NCBI GenBank assembly: GCA_013289665.1
Contig: JABCZN010000004.1
Location: forward strand, 124,001-188,000
Direction: 5' to 3'
Source of the DNA: Acidobacteriota bacterium
Lineage (GTDB): Bacteria > Acidobacteriota > Terriglobia > Acidiferrales > UBA7541
Length of the DNA: 64,000 nt
Below are positions 43,525 to 51,915 of this stretch, in pieces. Within the stretch, counting starts at the first letter, position 1. Every line of letters starts with the position of its first letter. The notes under the pieces are model-generated. The model made no database searches. It saw nothing but the letters and a program-made list of their open reading frames with translations, and was not told where the DNA came from. The position numbers and the translations under genes are program-made.

Positions 43525-43867
43525 TTTGCTTTCTTGCTGGCGAGAGGGCGGCGACACACACGAATAACCGGTGAGCGCGGCAATCTCTTTTGCCAGGCTT
43601 ATTTTAAATTACGCTAAGAACGAACGGAGGAAACGTAGGGCGGGTAGTCTCAGAAGGTCAAAACCAGAGGGACCGCACAACACAACCGATGCATTAAGCG
43701 CAAACCCAGTGTAACACAGTTCCGGGATTTGGGCAGGGAAGAAATCCGGAGGGGTTGTGACGAAGTAGTACCGCGAGAGCAGGATTTTCTTTTTACACGG
43801 TATTTCGGCCGGTTTGATATTTTCGGGCGTTCCAGACTCCGGCCGTCAAGTGACGCGCTGGTTGTAT
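43525..43867. other. Upstream region of the helicase gene
   Basis: About 340 bases with no ORF of coding character. It holds the possible helicase promoter mentioned above and borders a toxin-gene remnant on its right. Confidence 0.3.
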
Positions 43868-44112
43868 TTAGAGTTGAACGACCGACAGACCTCGGATCAT
43901 CTGGAAGTGCCGAACATTTAGCGCAAGCAAGTCATACCCTACACGCAATGCCGTTCGACCGATCAGCAAGTCCTCGAAGGCAATGCTGATGCCGTGGGCG
44001 GCTTGTTCACCCTCAATGCGGCCTGCAAACTCCGCGATCTCTCAGTTACCGGATACACAATCAGGTCCTCCCCGATTTTTCGATGGGTTGCGCTTGAATA
44101 TTTGATGGGAAA
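43868..44112 (-). pseudogene. PIN-domain (VapC-like) toxin remnant
   Basis: On the minus strand, from about 44041 to the TAA at 43868, the frame reads EIAEFAGRIEGEQAAHG, then ISIAFEDLLIGRTALRVGYD and LLALNVRHFQMIRGLSVVQL. This is a typical VapC C-terminus with the metal-binding Asp and the NxRHF motif. Immediately upstream this frame has a TGA; the preceding homologous stretch (IGEDLIVYPVTE) continues in another frame, so there is a frameshift near 44040. The N-terminal half with the first catalytic Asp and any antitoxin gene are gone, apparently replaced by the urease locus. Confidence 0.6.
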
Positions 44113-44231
44113 AGGCTTGACGGTTGGCGGTTCGCGCAGATACTTGTGGGCATCGTTTGTGGTGCGCATTGATCTGGCATTGCGGACGGGTTGGCTCTGC
44201 GGAGAGACGTCGAAACTCAGGAGTACTGCTT

Positions 44232-44963
44232 ATGCGCGATGAGATGCGGGCGAGAGCCTTTCGAGTGGGAATCGCGGGACCCGTGGGTTCCGGGAAGACG
44301 GCGCTGGTGGACCGGCTGAGCAAGAGACTCTTTCCGAAGATCAACCTCGCCGTGGTCACCAACGATATTTACACGAAAGAGGATGCGGAATTCCTGCTGC
44401 GGCAGGGCACGCTTCCGGCGGAGCGTGTGAAGGGTGTTGAGACAGGGGCATGCCCGCACGCGGCGATTCGGGAAGACGCTTCGATGAACCTGCAGGCGAT
44501 CGCTGAACTGGAAGACAGCCTCCCCGGACTGGAGCTGATTTTCGTGGAAAGCGGAGGAGACAATCTTGCGGCGGCGTTCAGTCCGGAGTTGGTGGACGTG
44601 TGGATTTATGTAATTGACGTGGCCGAGGGGGATAAAATACCGCGCAAGGGCGGACCGGGGATCATGCGCTCGGATCTTCTGGTGATTAACAAGATTGATC
44701 TGGCGCCATATGTGGGCGCGTCGCTGGAGGTGATGGAGCGCGACTCGCGGAAGATGCGGGGCGAGCGGCCGTTTCTGTTCACGAATCTCCGGGAGGATGT
44801 GGGGCTCGACAAGGTGATCGCGTGGCTGGAAGACAAAGTGAACCAGCCGGCGGAGTCGCGGCGTGGATTGACTGATGCGCATCTGCCCTATCCGGCGCGC
44901 ACGCACACTCATGAGCACGGCCATGCGCACGACCATGGGCACGAGCATGGGCATCATCACTGA
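44232..44963 (+). CDS. ureG: Urease accessory GTPase UreG with C-terminal His-rich tail
   Basis: 243 aa from the ATG at 44232 (AGGAG ahead; the frame is open to 44124 without family sequence). A SIMIBI GTPase with P-loop [26 protein letters not shown], the metal-binding [13 protein letters not shown] (CPH), [15 protein letters not shown] and LVINKIDLA. It couples GTP hydrolysis to nickel delivery into urease. The last about 20 residues alternate His with Glu/Gly/Ala/Asp ([20 protein letters not shown]). UreG His-rich regions are usually N-terminal; such tails are typical of UreE, and no ureE gene is present in this cluster. First gene of the urease set. Confidence 0.96.
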   Translation: MRDEMRARAFRVGIAGPVGSGKTALVDRLSKRLFPKINLAVVTNDIYTKEDAEFLLRQGTLPAERVKGVETGACPHAAIREDASMNLQAIAELEDSLPGLELIFVESGGDNLAAAFSPELVDVWIYVIDVAEGDKIPRKGGPGIMRSDLLVINKIDLAPYVGASLEVMERDSRKMRGERPFLFTNLREDVGLDKVIAWLEDKVNQPAESRRGLTDAHLPYPARTHTHEHGHAHDHGHEHGHHH

Positions 44964-44984
44964 AGAAGGGGTTGAGGGCAAACG

Positions 44985-45716
44985 GTGAAGCCAGAGCGCG
45001 AGTCGACTGCCTTGACACCTTCAGAAGAGTTGGCGCACTTGCGGCTGCTGCATCTTGCTGACAGCGCGCTGCCGATTGGGTCGCTGGCGCATTCGTTCGG
45101 GCTGGAGACCCTTGTATCGGCGGAACTCTTGCGGGCCGGCGATTTAGGGGAATTCCTGCACGGTTATTTGCAGGAGATGGGAATGCTGGAAGTGGTAGCT
45201 TGCCGGGAAGCGTTTCATCTGGCGCACCTGGGCGGTGAGGCTTTCCTGGCGGCGCGATGGATCGAGATTAACGATTGCTTGAGCGCGCTCAAGCCGGCGC
45301 ATGAAAGCCGGGTGGCGAGCGCAGCACTCGGCCGGAATTTTCTTCATGTGGCGATGGGACTTGGCGATTTTCACGGACTTCGCGAAGCTCGGGAGGCGTC
45401 GCTTGGATGTGGGAGTCTGATTCATCAATCCGCGGCATTTGGCCTGGTGAGTGGCGCGCTTGGATTTGAGGAAATGCGCGCTGTGCTCGCGTATCTCCAT
45501 CAGATGAGCGCATGCCTCATCTCCGCATGCCAGCGATTGATGCCGCTGGGCCAGACCGAGGCGGCGCGCATCTTGTGGAACTTGAAGCCGGCAATGATGG
45601 AAGTTGCGGCGGGCAGCACCAGCTTGACCCTCGAAACAGTGAGTTGCACCATGCCGCTGCTGGATTGGGGAGCGATGGAGCATCCTGCACTGGCGACACG
45701 GTTGTTTATCAGTTAG
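44985..45716 (+). CDS. ureF: Urease accessory protein UreF
   Basis: 243 aa, mostly helical, starting at GTG 44985. Family pattern: LLHLADSALPIGSLAHSFGLETLV, then REAREASLGCGSLIHQSAAFGLV. It binds UreD on apo-urease and acts as the docking and fidelity factor for UreG. It lies 21 bases after ureG and 22 bases before ureD. Length is usual. Confidence 0.94.
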   Translation: MKPERESTALTPSEELAHLRLLHLADSALPIGSLAHSFGLETLVSAELLRAGDLGEFLHGYLQEMGMLEVVACREAFHLAHLGGEAFLAARWIEINDCLSALKPAHESRVASAALGRNFLHVAMGLGDFHGLREAREASLGCGSLIHQSAAFGLVSGALGFEEMRAVLAYLHQMSACLISACQRLMPLGQTEAARILWNLKPAMMEVAAGSTSLTLETVSCTMPLLDWGAMEHPALATRLFIS

Positions 45717-45738
45717 CCGGCGAAAGCGTGGAATTCCG

Positions 45739-46644
45739 ATGGCTGCAACGGCAAGAGAGGCGTTCCGGGAGGCGCGGGAGATTCCCGGGTCATGCCGCGC
45801 GCGGGCGTTGCTACGACTGAATTTCTCGCGTGATCCAGCAAGCGGCAATACGGTCCTGGCCGACAGTTTTCAGGAAGCGCCGCTGAAGGTTGTGCGTGCG
45901 TTTACGTTGGAGGAGGGCACGGCGCTGGCTCATCTTCACAATGTTTCGGGAGGATTGCTCGGCGGCGACCGCCTCGCGATGCGAGTTAATCTCGCGAGAG
46001 GAGCAAAGGTGCAGTTGACGACCACCGGCGCGACGCGGATCTACCGTAGCCGCGAGGGGTTTTCCAGCACTACGCAGTCGAGTGAAGTCTCCGTCGGCGA
46101 AGGCGCGTTGCTCGAATATCTGCCCGATGCCACGATCCCTTTTGCCGGAGCGCGTTACACACAGCAGACGTCGATCGAACTGGCAGCAGACGCCGGACTT
46201 TTCTGGTGGGAGATCGTTGCGCCAGGCCGGCAAGCGCGCGGGGAGCTTTTCGATTACGAAGAATTTGCAATGAGAACCCACGTGAGCGCACTTGGACGGA
46301 GAATCGCTGCGGAAAACCTTTGCCTGCGGCCCAAGCGGGGAAAGGTTTCGTCGCTTGCGCGCCTGGGACCTTATCATTACGCGGCGACGTTTTATATTTG
46401 CCGGGTGGGCCTGGAAGTGAGTAGGTGGCGCGACGCGGAGGACAAAATTCGCGAGCTGACGACTGGAATGACTCGCCGCGGCGAGATTCTTTGGGGAGTG
46501 AGTTCGCTGGTGGCGCACGGGCTGGTCGTCCGGTGCCTGGCGCGCAACGGACCCGAGGTGTTGCCGGGGCTCCAGGCGATCTGGCGGAACGCCAAGCGCC
46601 GCTTATATGATCGGGAAGCGATTCCGCCACGCAAGATGAATTGA
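45739..46644 (+). CDS. ureD: Urease accessory protein UreD
   Basis: 301 aa. UreD/UreH beta-helical scaffold that binds urease and, with UreF and UreG, carries nickel to the active site. Seen: FTLEEGTALAHLHNVSGGLLGGDRL, LTTTGATRIYRS, LLEYLPDATIPFAGARYTQQ and LFWWEIVAPGRQARGE. Order ureG-ureF-ureD ahead of the structural genes differs from the common ureDABCEFG. The next gene starts 12 bases later. Confidence 0.94.
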   Translation: MAATAREAFREAREIPGSCRARALLRLNFSRDPASGNTVLADSFQEAPLKVVRAFTLEEGTALAHLHNVSGGLLGGDRLAMRVNLARGAKVQLTTTGATRIYRSREGFSSTTQSSEVSVGEGALLEYLPDATIPFAGARYTQQTSIELAADAGLFWWEIVAPGRQARGELFDYEEFAMRTHVSALGRRIAAENLCLRPKRGKVSSLARLGPYHYAATFYICRVGLEVSRWRDAEDKIRELTTGMTRRGEILWGVSSLVAHGLVVRCLARNGPEVLPGLQAIWRNAKRRLYDREAIPPRKMN

Positions 46645-46656
46645 CCGGAGGCGTTT

Positions 46657-46959
46657 GTGCATTTGAATCCGCAGGAACAAGAGAAATTGATGATCGTTGT
46701 GGCAGCGGATCTTGCGCGGCGCCGCCAAGCTCGCGGACTGAAATTGAACTACGTGGAAACCATGGCGATTCTGACGGCGGAAGTGATGGAAGCAGCGCGC
46801 GACGGGAAGACGGTGGCCGACATCATGAGTTTCGGGGCGCGGATTCTTACACGCGATCAGGTGATGGAGGGAATTCCGGAAATGATTCACGAAGTGCAGG
46901 TGGAGGCCACATTCCCGGATGGCACGAAACTGGTGACCATTCACGACCCGATCCGGTAG
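46657..46959 (+). CDS. ureA: Urease gamma subunit
   Basis: 100 aa, the standard length, starting with GTG after GGAGG. It begins [20 protein letters not shown] and keeps [21 protein letters not shown] and [11 protein letters not shown]. It packs on the alpha subunit of the (alpha-beta-gamma)3 enzyme; it has no catalytic residue of its own. Confidence 0.97.
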   Translation: MHLNPQEQEKLMIVVAADLARRRQARGLKLNYVETMAILTAEVMEAARDGKTVADIMSFGARILTRDQVMEGIPEMIHEVQVEATFPDGTKLVTIHDPIR

Positions 46960-47014
46960 CGGGTATATGCGGACTGGTAGACGCAATGTGGAATCGAGTG
47001 GAGTCTAGGGTGAA

Positions 47015-47410
47015 ATGATTAAGCCGGGCGAGTATCTGCTGAACCTGGACGCGGGACCCGTAGAAGCAAACGCGGGAAGGAGAACCGCGCGGATGCTGGT
47101 GAAAAACGCCGGCGACCGGCCGATTCAGGTGGGAAGTCATTTTCATTTCTTTGAGACGAACGCATCTCTCTCGTTTGATCGCGCGGGAGCCTACGGGATG
47201 CGCCTCAACATCGCTTCGGGAACCGCGGTCCGCTTTGAGCCAGGAGAAGAAAAGGAAGTGGAGCTGACGGAGTTTGGAGGCCAGCGGATCGTTCATGGAT
47301 TTAGCGGCCTGGTGGATGGCGAGCTCGACGATGACCGGATGCGAGTGGATGCGATCGAACGGGCGCGGAAAGCCGGCTTTTCTTCCTCAAGCGAAGGACG
47401 CAACAGATGA
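47015..47410 (+). CDS. ureB: Urease beta subunit
   Basis: 131 aa. Core sequence [60 protein letters not shown] and [12 protein letters not shown]. Slightly longer than the usual 100-110 because of a polar C-terminal tail. Its stop overlaps the ureC start (ATGA). Confidence 0.97.
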   Translation: MIKPGEYLLNLDAGPVEANAGRRTARMLVKNAGDRPIQVGSHFHFFETNASLSFDRAGAYGMRLNIASGTAVRFEPGEEKEVELTEFGGQRIVHGFSGLVDGELDDDRMRVDAIERARKAGFSSSSEGRNR

Positions 47411-49131
47411 GCCTTCTGATTCCGCGCCGGACATACGCCGACCTTTATGGGCCGACGAAGGGTGACCGCATCCGGCTGGCCGATACGGACCTGATCATCG
47501 AAATTGAAAAGGATTTCGCGCACTACGGCGATGAAATTACGTTTGGCGGCGGAAAAGTGATCCGCGACGGCATGGGACAAAGCAGCACGGCGCTGCGCGA
47601 GGGGCGATCGGGCGCGCTGGACCTGGTGATTACAAACGCGGTGGTCGTGGACCACTGGGGAATCGTGAAGGGCGACATCGGAATCAAAAACGGACGAATC
47701 GTGAAAGTGGGAAAAGCCGGGAATCCCGACACCATGGAGGGCGTTGATCCGGAACTGGTGGTGGGCGCGGCAACCGAAGTAATCGCCGGAGAACATTTGA
47801 TCGTGACCGCCGGTGGCGTGGACAGCCATATCCATTTCATTTCACCGCAGCAAGTGTATGCCGCGATTTCAAACGGTATCACGACGATGATCGGCGGCGG
47901 GACTGGTCCCGCGACGGGAACGGCTGCAACGACCTGCACTCCGGGAGCCTGGAATCTGGCGCGGATGCTGGAGGCGGCAGAAGCGTGGCCGATGAATTTC
48001 GGTTTTCTGGGCAAGGGGAATGCCGCCTCAATGGCGCCTCTAGCGGAGCAGATTGAGTCGGGCGCCTGCGGATTGAAGCTGCATGAAGATTGGGGCACGA
48101 CGCCGGCGGCGATCGATGCGTGCCTGAAAGCGGCTGACGATTTCGACGTGCAAGTGGCGATTCACACGGACACGATCAACGAAGCGGGATTCCTCGAAGC
48201 CACGATTGCCGCAATCGCGGGCCGGGCGATTCACACCTATCACACGGAAGGCGCTGGCGGAGGGCACGCGCCCGACATTATAAGGATCGCGTCGTTTCCG
48301 AATATTCTGCCTTCGTCGACGAATCCGACGCGCCCGTTTACGGTGAACACCATCGCGGAGCATCTGGACATGTTGATGGTCTGCCACCATCTGAATCCGC
48401 AGGTGCCGGAAGATGTGGCGTTCGCGGAGAGCCGGATTCGGCCGGAGACGATCGCGGCGGAAGATATTTTGCACGACATGGGCGTAATCAGCATGATCTC
48501 GAGCGATTCGCAGGCGATGGGCCGAGTCGGCGAAGTGGTGCTGCGCACGTGGCAGACGGCGCACAAAATGAAAGCGCAGCGCGGCCCGCTGGAGGGAGAT
48601 TCACAGCGCAACGACAATCAGCGCGTGAAGCGATACGTTGCCAAATACACCATCAACCCCGCGATCACCCACGGAATGGCTTCCGAGATTGGCTCGATCG
48701 AGCCAGGGAAACTTGCGGACCTGGTGCTGTGGAAGCCGGGCTTCTTTGGAGCGAAGCCGGAAATGGTGTTGAAGGGCGGGTTCATCGCATGGAGCGCGAT
48801 GGGCGACCCAAACGCGTCCATCCCGACGCCGCAACCGGTATTGTATCGGCCGATGTTCGGGAGTTTCGGTGCGACAACCTGCGCGACGGCGTTTACATTT
48901 GTTTCGCAGGCCGCGATGACTGCCGGAATTCCTGCAAAGCTGGGCCTGAAGAAGATGGTTCGCCCAGTGAGCAAGTGCCGCCGCATCTGCAAGAACGACA
49001 TGGTGCACAACAGCGCAACGCCGAACATCGAAGTTGACCCGGAGACTTACGAAGTACGCGTGGACGGCAAGTTGATTACTTGCGAACCCGCGAGCGTCCT
49101 TCCGCTCGCGCAGCGCTATTTCCTTTTTTAA
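47407..49131 (+). CDS. ureC: Urease alpha (catalytic) subunit
   Basis: 574 aa. It hydrolyses urea to ammonia and carbamate at a dinuclear nickel centre. Active-site parts are all there: VDSHIHF (nickel His pair), GLKLHEDWG with the Lys that is carbamylated, [18 protein letters not shown], the flap motif MVCHHLN, and [10 protein letters not shown] with the nickel Asp. Ends in the family [10 protein letters not shown]. With the convergent purine operon it would use the urea released from allantoate. Confidence 0.98.
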   Translation: MSLLIPRRTYADLYGPTKGDRIRLADTDLIIEIEKDFAHYGDEITFGGGKVIRDGMGQSSTALREGRSGALDLVITNAVVVDHWGIVKGDIGIKNGRIVKVGKAGNPDTMEGVDPELVVGAATEVIAGEHLIVTAGGVDSHIHFISPQQVYAAISNGITTMIGGGTGPATGTAATTCTPGAWNLARMLEAAEAWPMNFGFLGKGNAASMAPLAEQIESGACGLKLHEDWGTTPAAIDACLKAADDFDVQVAIHTDTINEAGFLEATIAAIAGRAIHTYHTEGAGGGHAPDIIRIASFPNILPSSTNPTRPFTVNTIAEHLDMLMVCHHLNPQVPEDVAFAESRIRPETIAAEDILHDMGVISMISSDSQAMGRVGEVVLRTWQTAHKMKAQRGPLEGDSQRNDNQRVKRYVAKYTINPAITHGMASEIGSIEPGKLADLVLWKPGFFGAKPEMVLKGGFIAWSAMGDPNASIPTPQPVLYRPMFGSFGATTCATAFTFVSQAAMTAGIPAKLGLKKMVRPVSKCRRICKNDMVHNSATPNIEVDPETYEVRVDGKLITCEPASVLPLAQRYFLF

Positions 49132-49272
49132 TGCGGGCTTGCAGCCAACCCAAAGAAAACTGAAAGCGCTTCGCTCCCTTCCCAAAGAAATGTATTCTGT
49201 TAGCCGTTCAATGTTCAGGCGAACACTGGCGTAGAGGATGCTGCTAGCTGGCTTCAAAGGCGGGAGAACAAG

Positions 49273-50715
49273 GTGAAGAGGTCGCTTGCTGTAGATGCTT
49301 TGAAGGATATTTTCGCACCACTCCAGCACGCACATGAAGCGTTCGCGTCGCGATATCCGGGACCGAGAGGCGATCGGCAGCCGGTGCACACGGTTTACGG
49401 CGGAGCACATTTATTTCGCGCGGACACGGCGAGGCGACTGGGTGAAAAGGCGCTCGAGGCACTAGACGAATACGCGCCGGATTTTATTACGTTTGCGAGA
49501 GCCATTGAGCTTCCTGGATCGGAGCACCTCGGTGGATCGCCGGACGCCGGTGCACTTGCCAAATCCGTTCAGGCGAATCCCGGAGCCGCGCGAAAAGACA
49601 ATAAGCACGCGTGGTTTGCTTGCACGCTTTACCAGCGCGTCCGCGAAAAGCTTCAGTGCGAGCCAGTGGAGGATTTCCGGATTGATTTTGAAGATGGCTT
49701 CGGCAACCGGCCGGACGATGAAGAGGATCGCTATGCCGTGGCCGCCGCCGGCGAACTGGCTGCCGGGATGGCGGCGGCCAGCCTGCCGCCGTTCACCGGG
49801 CTGCGCATCAAACCGTTTAACGAGGAATTGCGCCACCGCAGCATCCGGACGCTGGACATTTTTCTGACGGAGTTGCTGGGAAAAACGGGCGGAAAACTTC
49901 CGCGGAACTTTTTTATCACCCTGCCGAAGGTGACGATTCCCGAAGAGTCCGCGGCGTTGGCGGCCGTTTGCTCGCGCCTGGAATCCACGCTGGGCTTGCG
50001 CGCGGACACCCTGCAGGTGGAGCTGATGATTGAAACACCGCAGTCGATTTTCAACGAGCGCGGCGAACTGAATCTGCTGCCGCTCGCTGCCGCTGCACAG
50101 GGACGCTGCGCGGGAGCACATTTTGGCACTTATGATTACACGGCCGGGCGCGGCATCACGGCGGCTCACCAGCACATGTTGCATTTTGCCTGCGACTTCG
50201 CGAAAGAATCGATGCAAGTGGCTTATGCGGGCACGGGCATCTGGCTTTCGGACGGGGGGACGAATATTTTGCCGGTTCCCGTTCATCATGCCGGGACAAC
50301 TGCTTCACCTCTTACGGCCGGGCAGCTTGAAGACAATCGGAAGTCCGTGCAGCAGGCTTGGAAACTGCATTTCGGGCACATCCGGCATTCGCTGGTGAAC
50401 GGTTTTTATCAGGGTTGGGATTTGCACCCGGCGCAACTCGTCACTCGCTACGCGGCGGTGTACTCGTTCTTTCTGGAAAGTCTGGATGCGGCATCGGAAC
50501 GCTTGCGCAACTTTGTCGAGAAGGCCGCGCAGGCCACGCTGGTTGGCGAGGTATTCGATGACGCGGCAACCGGCCAGGGGCTTCTGAACTATTTTCTGCG
50601 GGCCATCAATTGTGGAGCGATTACAGCGGATGAGGCTCAGCGGCTTACGGGACTGACTAAGGCCGAGTTCCGGAGCGCTTCGTTCGTGAAAATTCTGGAC
50701 GGCCGGAAGAAATAG
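49273..50715 (+). CDS. DUF6986 aldolase/citrate-lyase-like protein of the purine island
   Basis: 480 aa, starting at GTG behind GGGAGAACAAG. HpcH/HpaI-like (malate-synthase-like) TIM-barrel features are seen: VEDFRIDFEDGFGNRPDDEE (acidic metal site), FITLPKVT, VELMIETPQSIFNERGE and AGAHFGTYDYTAGRGI, then VNGFYQGWDLHPAQLVTRY. Such proteins are often annotated phosphoenolpyruvate kinase or DUF6986; activity is unproved. It sits between ureC and the convergent uricase gene. Since no ureidoglycolate lyase or glyoxylate-using gene is visible, a role in the last steps from ureidoglycolate/glyoxylate is plausible, by inference from fold and position. Confidence 0.8.
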   Translation: MKRSLAVDALKDIFAPLQHAHEAFASRYPGPRGDRQPVHTVYGGAHLFRADTARRLGEKALEALDEYAPDFITFARAIELPGSEHLGGSPDAGALAKSVQANPGAARKDNKHAWFACTLYQRVREKLQCEPVEDFRIDFEDGFGNRPDDEEDRYAVAAAGELAAGMAAASLPPFTGLRIKPFNEELRHRSIRTLDIFLTELLGKTGGKLPRNFFITLPKVTIPEESAALAAVCSRLESTLGLRADTLQVELMIETPQSIFNERGELNLLPLAAAAQGRCAGAHFGTYDYTAGRGITAAHQHMLHFACDFAKESMQVAYAGTGIWLSDGGTNILPVPVHHAGTTASPLTAGQLEDNRKSVQQAWKLHFGHIRHSLVNGFYQGWDLHPAQLVTRYAAVYSFFLESLDAASERLRNFVEKAAQATLVGEVFDDAATGQGLLNYFLRAINCGAITADEAQRLTGLTKAEFRSASFVKILDGRKK

Positions 50716-50724
50716 CCGCACGGA

Positions 50725-51570
50725 TCAGTCGTTGCGCAAGGTGGCTTCGATCAGGCCGTGGGGTTCGTCGGTGGGCAAGAAAATCTCCTTGGGATTTTCG
50801 AGGTGAAAGGGCGAGAGGTCGACAAGGTTGTAGTGCTTGTTCGGAAGGGAAAGATGAATTTCCCGAATGCCAGGGAATTTCCGGAGCACGGCTTCGCCCA
50901 TGTCATAGAGTGTGTGCTGCAAAGATTCGCTGTTGTGATTCGCGAAAGCTTGCAGCATCGTTTCCCGGACGCTGTGCCAGGTTGAGTCGAATTCGGACAC
51001 ATTTTCGCGGTACAGCCAGTCCGCGCGGATGGTTGTGGCAAGAATCCGGTTGCGATCTTCTTTCAGCGTTGTGTACTCGTCCCTCAGGAAGTTTTCAAAC
51101 GCGGAGTCCGCGGTTTTCAGCACGACTAGTCTTTCGATGCCGGCGTGGAGAGTCTTCTCTTTGCGCGTGGCCGTAACAGTGGCGGTGCGCTTCTCGTTGC
51201 TTGAACCGGTGAACGTGTGCGGGTGCGATTTTCCCTCGAGCGAGAGGCGCGTCCAGAGAGTTTCGGCCGCCTCGATAGACGCGCGGGAGACTTGCGGGTC
51301 GCGCTCCAGAAAATGGCCGGCGAGGCGGAGGCAAAAACCCTCGGGAGACTCGATGGAATGTAGTTTTGCCAAGGCGTAAACGGTGTTTTTCATCGTGTCC
51401 GTTGGCAAAACCTTGCGATTGTCGCCTTTGATGTGGGCGGACTCGAAATCGCCTTCGAGGCGAATGCCGAGGGTGAGTTCCTTGATGTCGTGCCGATTGG
51501 GATGCCGCGCGACCTGCAGGATACGGACGCGCTGTTTGCCGTAGTTATTTTCGCCGAGCCGGATGGCCAT
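50725..51570 (-). CDS. uox: Urate oxidase (uricase)
   Basis: 281 aa, cofactor-free T-fold enzyme oxidising urate to 5-hydroxyisourate with O2. Pattern: LGENNYGKQRVRILQV, LPTDTMKNTVYALAK (the catalytic Thr), SIESPEGFCLRLAGHFL, RADWLYRE, SVRETMLQAFANHNSESLQ and HLSLPNKHYNLVDLSPF. Last gene of the purine operon, three bases after the HIU hydrolase gene. Confidence 0.95.
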   Translation of the reverse strand: MAIRLGENNYGKQRVRILQVARHPNRHDIKELTLGIRLEGDFESAHIKGDNRKVLPTDTMKNTVYALAKLHSIESPEGFCLRLAGHFLERDPQVSRASIEAAETLWTRLSLEGKSHPHTFTGSSNEKRTATVTATRKEKTLHAGIERLVVLKTADSAFENFLRDEYTTLKEDRNRILATTIRADWLYRENVSEFDSTWHSVRETMLQAFANHNSESLQHTLYDMGEAVLRKFPGIREIHLSLPNKHYNLVDLSPFHLENPKEIFLPTDEPHGLIEATLRND

Positions 51571-51573
51571 CGG

Positions 51574-51915
51574 TCAACTCCCGCGATACGTGGAATATCC
51601 AAAGGGGCCGAGCAGCAGCGGAATGTGATAGTGCTCCTGCGAGTCGCGTACTTCAAACACAATGATGACTTGCGGGTAGAGAGTGGCGATCTTGCGGTCG
51701 GCAAAATAGGCGCGTGTGTCGAATGTCAGGCGATAGATCCCCGCGGGCGCGGCTTTCGCAGCGGTCCAATCACGCAGGCGGCCATCGTTATCGGTTGCCC
51801 CTCGGGCGGCTTCGGTCCAATGGCCGTTCGGAGATCGAGCTTCAAGAATTACCGGAACGTTTGCGGCCGGGCGTCCCGAAGATATGTCCAGAACGTGCGT
51901 GGTGATGTGGCTCAT
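51574..51915 (-). CDS. hiuH: 5-hydroxyisourate hydrolase
   Basis: 113 aa, transthyretin-like. It opens HIU to OHCU. N-terminal ITTHVLDISSGRPA (catalytic His), middle FFxxRxIATLYPQVIIVF-like strand, and the diagnostic C-terminal YSTYRGS. Starts within the last bases of the alc-uraD gene (ATGA overlap), so it is coupled with the enzyme that uses its product. Confidence 0.96.
   Translation of the reverse strand: MSHITTHVLDISSGRPAANVPVILEARSPNGHWTEAARGATDNDGRLRDWTAAKAAPAGIYRLTFDTRAYFADRKIATLYPQVIIVFEVRDSQEHYHIPLLLGPFGYSTYRGS

Noticed and set aside
44124..44231. 36-residue N-terminal extension of UreG
   Set aside because: No family sequence and it covers the AGGAG ribosome-binding site of the ATG at 44232.
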